Source: Piromyces finnis (lineage: Eukaryota; Neocallimastigomycota; Neocallimastigomycetes; Neocallimastigales; Neocallimastigaceae). Taken from it: DNA of 52,686 nt. Made by a program: the position numbers and the translations under genes. Below the pieces are notes generated by a model. That model was not told the origin of the DNA. It was given only the letters and a program-made list of their open reading frames with translations, and did no database searches. Below are positions 12,048 through 24,276 of the stretch, one piece after another; within the stretch, counting starts at the first letter, position 1; each line of letters opens with the position of its first letter. The DNA lies in NCBI GenBank assembly GCA_002104945.1, contig MCFH01000107.1, positions 1-52,686 of the forward strand, written 5' to 3'.

Positions 12048-13110
12048 ATATATTTTTGTATCAATTAATCATTCTTTATAAAAAAAAAAAGAGACTATTA
12101 TTTAAATTTATAAAATAATAATAAAATAAAATGTCAACTTTAACTATTTCAGTAAAAATAGTATCTTTATAATCTTTCTTTATAAATAAAAAAAAAATTA
12201 TAAAACTATATACTGTCAATGCTATAAAGTTTTTTTTTTATTGCAAGCCTTTACTACCAAAAATAGGTATAGGTATCTACTATTCAAGGTGAAAACTCTT
12301 GCGTATTTTATTTTTTATTTCAACACTTTGTATTTTCATTATTTTTAATTTTTCTTTTTTTTTTACAACCTTTCTTATTATTTAAAATAAAACTTCACTT
12401 TATATTATGAATATTATTTAAATAATAAATTTATATTTTCTTTTTTTCTTTTTTTTTTTTTTTTTACCAAAAAGGATGAAGGAAGGAAAGGAATAAATTT
12501 TTCAATTTATACTTTTTTAAAATATATTAATTTATGATACAATATATTCATAATATATTCATAATATATTTATTAAAAATTAAAATAAAATGTATACATT
12601 CGTAATGCTTATAAGATGTTAGTTGGTTTTATTTTATTACATAATGTATGTAATGTAAATGACATCCTATAAATAAAAAAAACTTGAAAAAAATATTTCC
12701 CAACAAAAAAAAACCTTTTTTTAACTAAAATAAGAAAACTTTTAAAAGACCGCTTCTGGTCATTTTTCATTTTTCATTAAAAATTATATAAAAATAATAA
12801 AAAAAAAAATAGTGTAATAATATGAACAATAAATATTTGTTTTTTTGTCATTTCTAATTTTAAAAGAATATATCTTAAAAAGAACTATTTTTCTTTATCA
12901 TCCCTTTTTCAAAATTAAAAAAAAAAACATTTTAAAAATTAGTATTAGGCATAAATTCTTTTTTCTTTTTAGCCTCTATTCATTCTTTTAATATCTATTG
13001 CTTTTAATTCAATCCTATCACTATTTTCGTATACTCCTCTTTCTAATTAATATAAAATGTAGATAGGTTAATAATTATATTAAAGAAAAAAAAGAGTTTT
13101 TTTTTTTTTT

Positions 13111-13145
<35 letters not shown>

Positions 13146-13150
13146 CATTA

Positions 13151-13190
13151 TTTGTTTTGTTTGTTTGCTTGCTTGCTTTGCTTGCTTTGC
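13151..13190. repeat. (TTTG)n/(CTTG)n tract downstream of the KH-domain gene
   Basis: TTTG units pass into CTTG/CTTTG units. On the minus strand this reads as GCAAGCAAGCAAACAAAC-like sequence about 385 nt past the KH-domain stop. It resembles the tract behind the syntaxin gene. Confidence 0.6.
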
Positions 13191-13573
13191 TTTTTTTTTT
13201 TTTCTTTTTTTTTCTAAATAAAATCTGAAATATATATATATATATTGAAAAAAAATTGAAAATGAAATAATAAAATAAAAAAAAAAAAAAAAAAACTATT
13301 AAAATTAAATTTTTTATAAAAAATATGAAATTAATAAAAAAAAAAAAAAGTTTGAAAATTATTGTTGTTGTTGTGTGATGGTAGGGTGTATCATGACCAT
13401 GTTAGGATGTTTAATAAAGAATGGTAATGGTTGGAAATAAAAATTGTTATTTTTATTTTTGTTTTACACAAAGGAGAGAGGGAGAAAGTGGATTAATGAC
13501 ATTATATATTATTCTTTCTTTGAAAGAATTCTACTCTCCTTTTAATATAAAGGGGAAAAAAAATGAATTGAAA

Positions 13574-14981
13574 TTAAGCAGAAGTAGCTGGTTCATTAGA
13601 TGGGTTAGCAGCTTCAGTACCTTCAGTTTGTGATTTCTTTTCAAGGTTTAAACGACGTTGCTTTTCAGCTTCTAATTGTTCATATATTAATTGTAAGGCC
13701 TTATCATTGTTTTCAGATGAACCGGTAATGGTAAATTCTCTTTCCTTACTACCATTCTTACTGGCATCAATTGGTGAAATATTAATCTTTGAACCAGATA
13801 TTTGTCTAATTTCAGTAATCTTCTTACCTCCCTTACCAATAATACAACCAACCATATCAGCTGGGAAATTAATCTTTCTTACATCAAGTTCACCCTTTGG
13901 TTTGGTATTATTGTTATTATTACCATTCTTATTAAAGTTTGGTTTACCATTGGTGTTGTGATCACGATAGTGAGAATCATGGTTAGCATTATTATTATGT
14001 TGTTGTTGTTCAAAAGTGCGGTATTGGTTATAAACAGTACTGATATTGTTTCTGGTGGTTGGGGAATATTGAATACAATATGATTTTTCAGTGTCATTTA
14101 AAATACATTCACCAATCTTATGAACAGCAATTTGAATGGCATCGACAGTACCTATAATATCAATAACACGTTCAGTAGATTGTGGTAACATTTCCTTAGA
14201 AGCAACAATACGAGCTCCAGAGGCTTCTCTAATTTCCTTAATCTTAGCACCATTCTTACCAATAATGGAACCTAATAATAAATGGTTTATTAATAAGTGA
14301 ATAGCAGTGACTGGATCATTTCCACCACTGGTGTTGTTATTGTTTATGTAGTTATTATTGTTTGTGAAATGGTTTAAAAAGTTGAATTGATTGCTGTAAA
14401 TGTTAGTACATTGTGCGTTAGCATTTTCTAATAAATAATTAGCAAATGATGAATAAGCCTTTTTTTTCAATATCCATTGACATTATCAAATTAAAAAATA
14501 TATTGGTAACAATCACGTTAAATAATAAGAATATTAAATAATGATACAAAGAGAAATGAATGGATTTAAAATATAAATTAAAATAAAAAAAAAATACCAA
14601 AAAAATTAGTATTTAATCCATAAATGAAAACATAATTAAATGATAGAGTAATGATTTAATTACCTTAGCAACACTATCTAAATTACCAGTAACGGTTAAA
14701 ATTCTTTCATTAACACCAGTAACAACCTTTGAGACAGCAGCCTTTACACCAGTGATTTCACGAACTTCAGTAACATTCTTACCACCTTTACCAATAATAA
14801 TACCAGCATCCTTAATAGTAACTAAAGAACGTAAACTAAGAACGTTAGCATCAGTACTTTCTGGTTTCTTAGTAGTTTCAGTGGTAGCTGGAACTTCATT
14901 TTGTTCACTAACAGTTAAAGTATCTGGATTGTTTAATAGACCAGTAAAACTAGCAATATCATAAGTTGGTTCTTGAGCCAT
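13574..14981 (-). CDS. Triple KH-domain poly(C)-binding-like RNA-binding protein (PCBP/hnRNP K/Pbp2-Rnc1 type), 2 exons
   Basis: Exon 1 is 14981-14664 and exon 2 is 14458-13574. The 205-nt GT-AG intron is phase 0 (AAG|GTAATT ... AAAAG|GCT), and the product is 400 aa. Three KH domains are visible: about 48-118 (GxxG loop GKGG at 64-67), about 157-227 (GKNG at 173-176) and about 296-370 (GKGG at 314-317, in GCIIGKGGKKITEIRQISG). The intron falls inside KH1, so both exons are needed for a complete domain. The KH2-KH3 linker (about 230-295) is Asn/His/Gln-rich, and the C-terminal 30 residues are polar and basic-acidic. Two closely spaced KH domains followed by a third is the PCBP/hnRNP K layout. 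Such proteins bind C-rich single-stranded RNA or DNA and control mRNA stability or translation; the exact role here is inferred only from architecture. Codon use is notably less AT-biased than the neighbours, which suggests high expression. Confidence 0.92.
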
Positions 14982-17270
14982 TTTTGTTATATGAAATTAT
15001 CTATTATAAATAAATAATAGAAAATATAACATATAAAAATAGTATCTCTTAGTATAACTGCTTTAAAGTTTATTATTAAAATACAAACAATAAGAGTATA
15101 ATATTATATATACAAGTTTTAAAATAAATATTTCTTTAAATATTATTTTTATTGTTATTATTATTGGTACTATGGGTATTATTAAAAGTTTCTTTTTAGA
15201 GTTGATAAAAAAATTCAAATTTCATTTATCTCATAATAGCATAAATAATTAAAAATACACTCACAAAAAAAAAAAATCTTTTTTTTTTTTTTACTTTACA
15301 CTAATACTTTCTGTTGATCAATTATAATATTGTATGATTTTTTGGAAATATTTTATCCCAATGAAAATAAAATTTATTTTTATTAACATAATTTTATTTT
15401 ATTTACTGTTGAAAATGTTCAATATATGTATATATGACCTTTTGAATATTTGTTTAGAAAATGAATGATATCTACACTTTAAAATAGTTCATGTATGTAT
15501 GCTATTAATATACTAATACATTTAAATAAATTTACTGAAAAATGCTTGTTATTTAATATTCACTTTTTATTATTAGTCTATATCTATGTGTATAATTTTA
15601 TTGATATTTAGCATGTGTTTTTTATTTTTAAAGATAAACAATTGGTGCTATTGATAAGCAATATTTATTGTTTATTTTTATTAATGTAAATAAATATTAG
15701 ATGTTTTCCTTTTTTTTTTTTTTTTTTTATCATATTTTTCTATATTTTTAATACAGCTTGTTTGTTTGTTTATATATTACGCTTGTTTATATTTTATTTA
15801 TTTACTATATTTTGATATACGCTCTTTCTTGCTTGTTTACATTCATTTTAACATTTTTCAATATATTTTTATATTTATCTTTTTTATTATTATTATTTAT
15901 TTATTTATAAATATGAAATTGATTACTATTTATTTTTTTTAAAATAAAAAAAAAAATATAATTACCTATTAAATATGAAATATAAAAGTATAAATGCTGA
16001 AGTTTTTTGTTTTATTTTTTTAAAATAGATTGTATGAAACTTTTTTTTTTAATAATATTGATAAGGCTTTAATAAAATGGCGAATTGATGGAGGATTCTT
16101 AGGTGTTTAAATTTAAGGGATAAAAAAATGAATATTTAATTATAATCCTTTTATTTATTTTAAAATATATATATTAAATATAAATATTAAAACATTAGTC
16201 TTTTATTTTTCTCTTTATATTTAAAAATGTAAATAATATTAAATAAATGGCTTATTTTTTCTTTTCTTTTAGTATTTACTTTTGGTTACAATTTTATATT
16301 TATTCTTTTATTATTATACAAAAAGGTTGAATTATAAAAGTAAATAAAAAATAAAAAAATAAAAAAGAAAATAATAATTAAAAAAAAAAATAAAAATAAT
16401 TAAAATAATTTAAATATTTAAATAAGGATCATAAATTATTACGAATTAATTTACTTTTTTATTATTATTAAATTTCAAAATATAAAAAAAAAAAAAGGTT
16501 AAATATAAAAATTCAAAAAAATAAATTGAATCTTATATTCCAATTGATTTTATAATATATTATTAAATTATAAAATTTAATTAGATTAAAAATTAATTTT
16601 GTTTAAAAAGTAAAATAAAATGAAAACTTGATGCTTTCTAACGAAATGAAATAATTGAAAAAAAAAATAAAAAAAAGATGAGCAGACCATAGATTTATAG
16701 GTCCCTTTCATTTTATGAATAAAAGAAAAAAGGAAAAAAATAACTAGTAGTAGTAGTAGTAGTAGTATTAATAGAGTTTTTTTTAAAAAATAAAAAAAAG
16801 TGTTGATGAAAAAAATTTAAAATTTTAATTAAAAAAAAAAATTAAAAAACCATATCATCAATAATTAAATAATATATGAATGATCATAAAATAGCAGTTT
16901 ACTTTAATTCAATGGATAAATATATAAAAAATAAATTGAATTTTTAATTAGAATGCATTTATATTACATTATTTAAATTAAATTTTAAAAATAATGTAAA
17001 TTGTTACATAATGTATACATTGATAGCAAAGAAAGACATGACCAAAAAGAAAAAGTATTAAAACTTTGATATGACCAGTTATTTAAAAAAGTTATTTAAA
17101 AAGCAATACTATTTGTTATTTTTTATTTTATAAAAAAATAAAATAAATATTTAAATTCTTTAATTTTGTATAATAATAAAAAATTTCAATTTTAGTTTTT
17201 ATTTCTAATACATTATCGCATCATGAATCAGTAGGAATTTAAATAAAATTCAGGATAAAAAAATCAATTT
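14982..17270. other. AT-rich intergenic region
   Basis: This lies upstream of the KH-domain gene and downstream of tRNA-Arg. I find no long reading frame, no exon series and no RNA gene. It holds a short (AGT)n run near 16746-16766 and many poly(A)/poly(T) tracts. Confidence 0.6.
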
Positions 17271-17343
17271 CACCCGAGATGGGACTCGAACCCACAATCT
17301 TTTCCTTAGGAGGGAAACGCCTTATCCATTGGGCTACACGGGC
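17271..17343 (-). tRNA. trnR-CCU: tRNA-Arg (anticodon CCT)
   Basis: The minus strand folds as a 73-nt cloverleaf without intron. The acceptor GCCCGTG pairs with CTCGGGT (one T-T mismatch, one G-T). The D stem is GCC/GGC. The anticodon stem is TTTCC/GGAAA with loop CTCCTAA, so the anticodon is CCT (17308-17310), reading AGG. The T stem is GTGGG/CCCAT with loop TTCGAGT. The B box GGTTCGAGTCC is intact. A run of seven T follows on the minus strand (about 17261-17255) as a pol III terminator. CCA is not encoded, as expected for a eukaryotic nuclear tRNA. Confidence 0.93.
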
Positions 17344-20300
17344 AATTGAAGATGACTGTAAATTTTTAATTACATTAATAAATGTTACATAAATATTTTC
17401 ATATTTTTAAAAATTCCAATTTTTTATTCTTTATTGAATTCTACTTTTTTTAATTCCCATTTTATTAGACATGTCTATTTAATTATAAAAAATTAATTTT
17501 ATTTTTCAATTCTTCCTCCAAAATTAATCCAATCCTAAATTTTTATTTAAAGGGTTAAATGCTTAAATTTTATCTCTTGAGATATAGAAAAATAGAAAGC
17601 AAAGAAAAAGTATCTATATTTATTTTATTTAAATATTTAGTTTTTTAATATGTCAATATATATATATTTAATATTCGTTTCATTTAAAATAAGTAAATTT
17701 TTTTTATCTTTTTTTTTATTTTTATTACTACAATTAGATCTTTATATTTCATTGAAATGAAATGGTTAGGTTAAATCAAAAGAGTCAAAGTTTAAACAAG
17801 GAAATAAAGTTTTTTTTTTTTGTTATGCTAAAAGTATGAGTATTTGTATCATATAAAATATACATTATATCCAAAATGTAATGAATAAAATAAAAAATAA
17901 AGTTTTTTTTATATTATTAATGTTTTTAATAATACGACCAACACATAAAAATATATGATAATGATTATTGTATGTTTTATAAATATAAAATTATATTTGT
18001 TATTTTTTTTGCTTTTCTAACAATTATAAAAATAAAAAATAAAACAATAAAATAAAAACAAGTTTATAATAAGTTTCTTTGTCATTTTTATATAAAAGTA
18101 GTATGAAAAATAAATATAAATAAATATTATTTATCTTTTTTTTTTGTTTAAAATTATAACCCTTTATTATTAGGGTTAGATTAAAAATCAATAATTTATA
18201 GCTACTAAATCTTGTAATTATATTAATCTCTAAATTTTATTAATTTCTTTCTATTAAACTAGATACTTAATTTTCAATATTTTTCTTATTAATTAATATT
18301 CATATTCAAATTTTTATTATTTTACTAAAAACATAAATAACTTTCCATTTAAAGTATCCATCCTTTCACTAACAACAATTATCAATATATAATATAAATA
18401 TTAATAAAATATTATTTATTATAGATTAAAACTTTATAAAAGTTTTTTTTTTTTTGTATTTTTGATTAAATTAATTATAAATATTATACAAATATATTGA
18501 AAAATCAATATTTCTTATTTTTTCAAAATTTAATCACCATAATATTATTAATACTATTTATTAATACTAATAATACTATTAATGCTATTGAATTTTCTTA
18601 ATCATTATGATTTAATAATAATTAAAATTGTTTTTTTTTTTTTTTCTTTCTTATACCTATTAATTTAAGATTAATTTAGATTAATTTAGATTAATTAATT
18701 CTATTAATTACTAGAATAATGTTATGATGTCATATTACATTTTTTTTTTTTTTAATATTATAGCTTTAAAGATAATGCCCATTTTTTATTTTTTTTACTT
18801 TATTATTATCATAAAATTTATTAATTAAAAGATAAATTAATTCCTATGAAAATGTTTCTAAAATATTTTTTTTTGTTTAATTATATAAAATGTAAAATAT
18901 AAAATATAAATTAAAAGAAAAAATTATTTATACTTTTGTTTTTTTTTTTTGAAGAAATAAATAATAGACATTAATTTCTTTCTTATTTAACACCATTTTA
19001 TCATTGATAAAAACTTTTTTATTATAAGAAGGTAGCTTTTTAACTTTTTCATTTACAAAACTAATTTTTTTTTTTAATTTAAACCTAATGGAGAAATTTT
19101 AATTTAAACAAAATAAAAATGAATTAATTAATTTATTATTATTAATATAAAATTTTAAATTATTTTTTTGTAGTATTAAACCATAAAAAAAAACTTAACA
19201 CACCATTAATAGTAATTAATTTAAATTTTTATTAATATTTAATATAGATATTTATATAATAAAAAAGGAATAACGGCAGTTAAGTAGTTTTAACGGTTCT
19301 TTTAGATTGCATTAGAAATGAAAACTTGGTCAAGGAAAAGAATAGAATAGTTTATCAATGAAATAAATTTTATTTATTATGTTAAAAGTCCTGAATAAGG
19401 AAATTTTTATTTTATTTCATTTCATGTAGATAATGTATAAATATTTTTAAAAAAGTCATGAGAAGTAAATTTCATTTTGGTTGCTCTAGGCCTAAAAGGC
19501 TTTTTTTTTTTTATGATGGTCGTTTTTTTTAGGCAGAATTTAAATATATCATAAAATAATGATTTTGTCCAATCATTTTTACATTTTTATTATCTAATGA
19601 TTAAATTAGTAGTAGTACGAAATATAAAAATTCATTTATTATTTATTATCCATCCAGTAATAGGATAATTAAATAAATAAATGATTTGCGGCTAATTCAT
19701 TTAATTTCAATTTAAATAATAATTTTTATTTTATATGTGTAACATTTCACAAAATTTTTTTGTATCCTAATCATTAGTTTATACATCAATTACTTGTACA
19801 ACATTTTATGTACAATTATTTTTGTTTTTAAAGAATAAAAATCAAGAGTATCATACAACAGTTTTATGCATGGACACCTATAGTAATTCAAATAGATAAT
19901 GCTCTCGATGAATGCTAACATTAATAATGAATAATTTTAACAAATTCATTTGTCTTTATTATTTTTATGTTTACCTCTATCTAATTCTTTTTAATTATTA
20001 ATTATTATCAAAGCCATGATTAATTCACTTTTTTTTTTTTTTTTTGAAATTAGTTTCATATTTTTATATTTACATAGTATTAATAAATTAATTAATTACA
20101 ATTAATGAATTAATTATTATTTCTATAATGATTTATTTTAAAATACCATTCTATTCGTTCATGTTCATTTAAACCTTATTTATCTATTTTCTAGTATTAT
20201 ATTCATTTAATTTTACATTAATTATTATTTAATTATTTATTCATTTATTTACGAATGATTTATTATTGATCTATTGATGTATTAATAAACTTTATGTAAG

Positions 20301-21417
20301 CCTCTTTTTTAACAAAATGTTTTTTTTTTCTTTTTTTTGTATTGGTTCAATTCAATTTTATTTTAATTAATAAATACAAAGTGTTACAATTAATTATTAC
20401 TCTTGATAGAGAATTAAAATTTTAATTTAATTTATTTGGTAAATTAATTAATTTTGAAATTTAATAATTAAAATTTATTTAAGTTACACAATATTATGTA
20501 TCATAAATTAATTTACCATTATTTTTAAATTAAAATGATATTTCATGTGTAAATGTTACATTTTTAATTCATTATTATTTTATTCATTTCTTCTCCAATT
20601 TTATTAGGCTAACCAAATAGTTTGTATAAGGGAGGAGGAGGTTATTTGCAAGATTAATTGAAAAATTTATGGGTGTGCAAGTCTTTTTTTTTTTTTTTTA
20701 ATTCATTACACAATATATTTGCAAATTATTTTATTGGGATAATTTTATAAAAAAAATGAATCATCTACTTGAAAATCTATTGCTTCCATTCTAAAATGGG
20801 TCTAGATTTTAGTGTATCCATTGACTTTTTTTTATTAATTTCAATAAATTGAAATGAGTGTTAAATAATATGAGAGATAAATTAATTAAAAATCAATTAT
20901 TATTTAATATTATAGTTTAATATTATGATTATTCTATTTTTATAATGAATGAGAATGACAGATTAAAAATAATTTATTTCATAATATAATATTATTATTG
21001 TATTCTTCATGGATAATAATAACAACTTTTTTTTTTTTTTTCATTTTCATTATATTCCATTTCTCTCTTTTCAATACCATATCATTCTTTGTCCATTTAT
21101 TATATATATATGAATGATATATAACTATTGTAGGATGATAATCCTAATAAAATAGTGATCACATGATGAATTTGTATTAAAAACTTGTTTAAAAAAAATT
21201 TAAATCCTTAATCGATGACTAGGTGAACCAATAAATGGATGGAATGGGACAATTTATTAATAATTAAGGTTTATTTAGTATTAATTTTTTTTTTTTTTAA
21301 AAAAATTTTTTTATTACCACCACCAAATAAAGTAATATTTTAAAACTAAGAGAACCATTGTAAGGTTGTTTATTTGAAGTGAAAAGTGACTCTTTTTTTT
21401 TTTATCAATTAAATAAA
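17344..21417. other. Long AT-rich intergenic region
   Basis: About 4 kb without a supportable gene. Slightly GC-richer patches occur near 19260-19330, 19490-19530 (a small AGGCCTAAAAGGCT hairpin followed by poly(T)) and 20605-20680, but none has an open frame, splice-site pattern or recognisable RNA fold. I see nothing that I can annotate. Confidence 0.55.
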
Positions 21418-21582
21418 ATGCCGCTAAAAAAAAACGCACTATATAATAATTATCTTGTTTCTTCTTTTTTCACTTGTTCTATATTAATTATTTTTATTAG
21501 TTTAATAGTAATGATGTATTGGGAATATTACTATCATACTACTTTTTTACCTAAAGGTCCTTTAATTATATATAAAAAATAA
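21418..21582 (+). CDS. Possible small single-pass membrane protein (54 aa)
   Basis: From the ATG at 21418 (context aaataaaATG), 54 codons run to TAA. A 13-codon upstream extension to 21379 is possible but Phe-rich and less likely. The product has a basic N-terminus (MPLKKNALYNNY), a hydrophobic stretch at about residues 17-34 (TCSILIIFISLIVMMYW), then a short polar tail ending GPLIIYKK. Codon use includes GC-containing codons that are unusual for the surrounding AT desert. I do not recognise the family. It might be a real micro-gene, one exon of a larger gene, or chance. Confidence 0.35.
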   Translation: MPLKKNALYNNYLVSSFFTCSILIIFISLIVMMYWEYYYHTTFLPKGPLIIYKK

Positions 21583-23556
21583 AAAAAAAATACATTACAT
21601 TTTATTTATATTTTATAATAAATAATGTATACATAACTTTTTTTCATTTATTATCAACAAAATAAATTAAAGTTTAAAATTTAATAAAGCCTACCATTCA
21701 ATTTTTTCTGTTTTTATATTAATCATATAGTAATGATATTTTTATTATAAATTTTTTTTATTATAGGAATAGAAGGAAATATTATTTTTTTAAGGAACAA
21801 TAAGGTAGGTGATAAAGGAAACAAGGAAAAAGTTGAATATAAGAAAAAAGGGTAAAAGCTATCAATTATGCAATTAGTACATCTTCTTCTTTCTTTGCAC
21901 ACTTTACTTTTCTTTCATTCCACATCCCAGTTTAAAAGAGCAGATCTCACTAAATATGGTGAATAAAGACAAAACTTTTTTGAAAATGAAATTTTCTAAA
22001 AAATATTAATATATTATCAAGTCTATTGTCACATATATTAAATCAATATATTTGTAGTGTGTATTAACCTTTTTTATATAGTCTTAATATAAATTATTAT
22101 ATTGATAATATATGAGAATAAAATGAAAACAAATTTTATATTTACCAAAGCCTATAATTTTATTTATTAGAAAAAATATTTTTTTGAAAGCTTTGCCTTT
22201 TTTTATGAATTAAAATATATTATATAATGTATACAAATATAATATAATATGTGTAATATTATATATTAATATAATTTAGCATAGATTATAAAATAAAGTT
22301 TTCATTGTGATTATATTAAGGTGAACAATATCCTTATTATTATCTAATATATTCTTTTAAATTTTAATTATTATAAATCAATAAATAATAAATATAAATA
22401 TAATATATGTAAACTAAATTAAATATATATTAATAAATAAATTCATTCCTTATGTTAATCTATTTATATATGTATTTTAGATTAAAACTAGATATACTAT
22501 ATTTTATTCAATTTAATATATAAATACAATATTTATTAATATAATTTAATATATTTATAATATACAATACAATAAATTTAATATATTCCATTATTTTATA
22601 TTTTTGAATAGAAAATAAATAAAAATTGTTGATTTTTGAATTTAGAGTGAAAGTGATAAAGAAATATAAAAAAAAAAGGAATAAATTAAAAAATTTTTAA
22701 TTCGTATAAAAAGAAAGAAAAGGGACTTTAAATTTTTTACTTTTTTTTTTCTTTCTTTAAACCATTAATATAATATTTTTTCCTTTTTCCTTTGTTTTCT
22801 TTTTCTTTTTTTTTTTATAGTAAAGAAACACCAAAAAAAAAAAAGAAGAAAAAACAAGTATAATTTAATTTTTTTTTATTTTTTTTTTGCTTAATACTAA
22901 AAAAAAATTTTAAAAAATTATACCTTTTTTTTTTAATTTATTATTTTAATATCTTTTGTTTTTTTTTTAAAAAAATAAAAGAATTTGAAGAATAAAGAAA
23001 AAAAAAATACATACTTTATAATTTAATTCATTTAGAATAATTTAAGATATATATAAAGTAAAAAAAAAAATAATTTTTGAAAATGATGATATAACAATTG
23101 AAGAATCAATCTACTAGCTTTAAATAACTAATAGAAATTTTCACAATTAAATTATATTTAATTTATTAAGATTAAAGTAATATTTATTATATATTCAAAA
23201 AATAAAAAAGAAAAAAATTGAAAAAAATTTTAAAAACCAAAAAAAAAAAAAAAAAACAACAAACAAATCAGAAATAAAAATTTTTTTAAAAAAAAAAACA
23301 AACAAACAAAAAAAAACAAAATCAAATATATATATAATAAATATTATAATAATTCTAAAAATTATACAAAATAATAAACCAAAAATTTGAATTGAAAATT
23401 AAAGTTTGTTATTTTCTAGTTTTGACAATAATATTGTTCAAAACTATTATGTTAAATTAAGAAATATTTAAAAATTTTAAAAAATTATTTTTATAAAGGG
23501 AAAAAGAAATATATTTTTTTAAATTAATCATTTCAAATAATATAATTTAAGAGAAA
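21583..23556. other. AT-rich intergenic region and 5' leader of the next gene
   Basis: AT-rich sequence with alternating poly(A) and poly(T) tracts, densest at 22670-23340, presumably including the promoter and 5' UTR of the gene at 23557. No exon, RNA gene or repeat family is recognised. Confidence 0.55.
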
Positions 23557-24276
23557 ATGGATACATATATATTGATCGTTTGTTGTATAATACCAATATG
23601 TGCAACCATGTTTGCTTATACCTACAAAAAGAAAAGTATTAAAACCATGAATAATAGAGATGCTCTTTCATATAACTTACATCATGTAAAGCGTACAAAG
23701 TCAGCGTTAAAGAAAAAAGATTCTGTAAGAAGTCATAGAAAATCTGTACAGTTTAATGAAGTTGTCTTGGAAGTATTTGATTTAATTAATGAAAATGAGC
23801 CAGAAGATACCATAAAGCGCAAACCATCTTATCCAAAAGTAATTAAATCTTCCTTGAAAAAAGAAAAAGTATTTGTGCCAATTCGTTGTTCTAATACTAT
23901 GTTTCCAAAAACAGTAATAAATGAATATAATGGTGAAATCATAAATTTTAATAAGAAGCAAAAGGAAGAAAAGCACACTACTGAAAAAGAAGATACCATA
24001 CAAGTTTCCATAGATACTAATATACCGGAAATAGTGATAATAAAAAATGAAGATAATGATGATAAAACATTAACGAATTTATCAAATAACCAAAAAGAAA
24101 ATTCTTTATCAGAGGAAATAGCGACAAGCGTAGCCGAGACAGTTATTACTTCAGTGGCTCCAGAAACTAATCAAATTAATGTATCGGTAAAAGCTAACAC
24201 TTTTCCAAGAAGATCTAGACCAAATCATATAGGTCATAGAAGACAGTCAAGTGTTAGATTAAAGTGTATATATTAA
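23557..24276 (+). CDS. Membrane-anchored basic protein with a PP1-docking-like KSVQF motif (239 aa)
   Basis: A single-exon frame with start context gagaaaATG. Residues 5-22 (ILIVCCIIPICATMFAYT) are one hydrophobic segment followed directly by YKKKSIK, so it is a signal anchor with the bulk probably cytosolic. At 47-75 a Lys/Arg-rich block leads to RKSVQFNEVVLEVFD. KSVQF (62-66) fits the RVxF-type docking motif [K/R]x[V/I]x[F/W] of protein phosphatase 1 regulators, and the preceding KSALKKK and the later KSSLKK resemble the basic stretch that often precedes such motifs. The rest is low-complexity, Glu/Asn/Thr-rich, with a basic C-terminus. I recognise no named family. A role in targeting PP1 to a membrane is an inference from a short motif. 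Length and codon bias support a real gene. Confidence 0.75.
   Translation: MDTYILIVCCIIPICATMFAYTYKKKSIKTMNNRDALSYNLHHVKRTKSALKKKDSVRSHRKSVQFNEVVLEVFDLINENEPEDTIKRKPSYPKVIKSSLKKEKVFVPIRCSNTMFPKTVINEYNGEIINFNKKQKEEKHTTEKEDTIQVSIDTNIPEIVIIKNEDNDDKTLTNLSNNQKENSLSEEIATSVAETVITSVAPETNQINVSVKANTFPRRSRPNHIGHRRQSSVRLKCIY

Noticed and set aside
13707-14097. Several 70-90-residue frames overlapping the KH gene
   Set aside because: They overlap the minus-strand KH exon, which has clear domain motifs and codon bias.
19480-19520. AGGCCTAAAAGGCT hairpin plus poly(T), possible Pol III transcript end
   Set aside because: No A/B box or recognisable RNA upstream. Poly(T) runs are everywhere in this genome.
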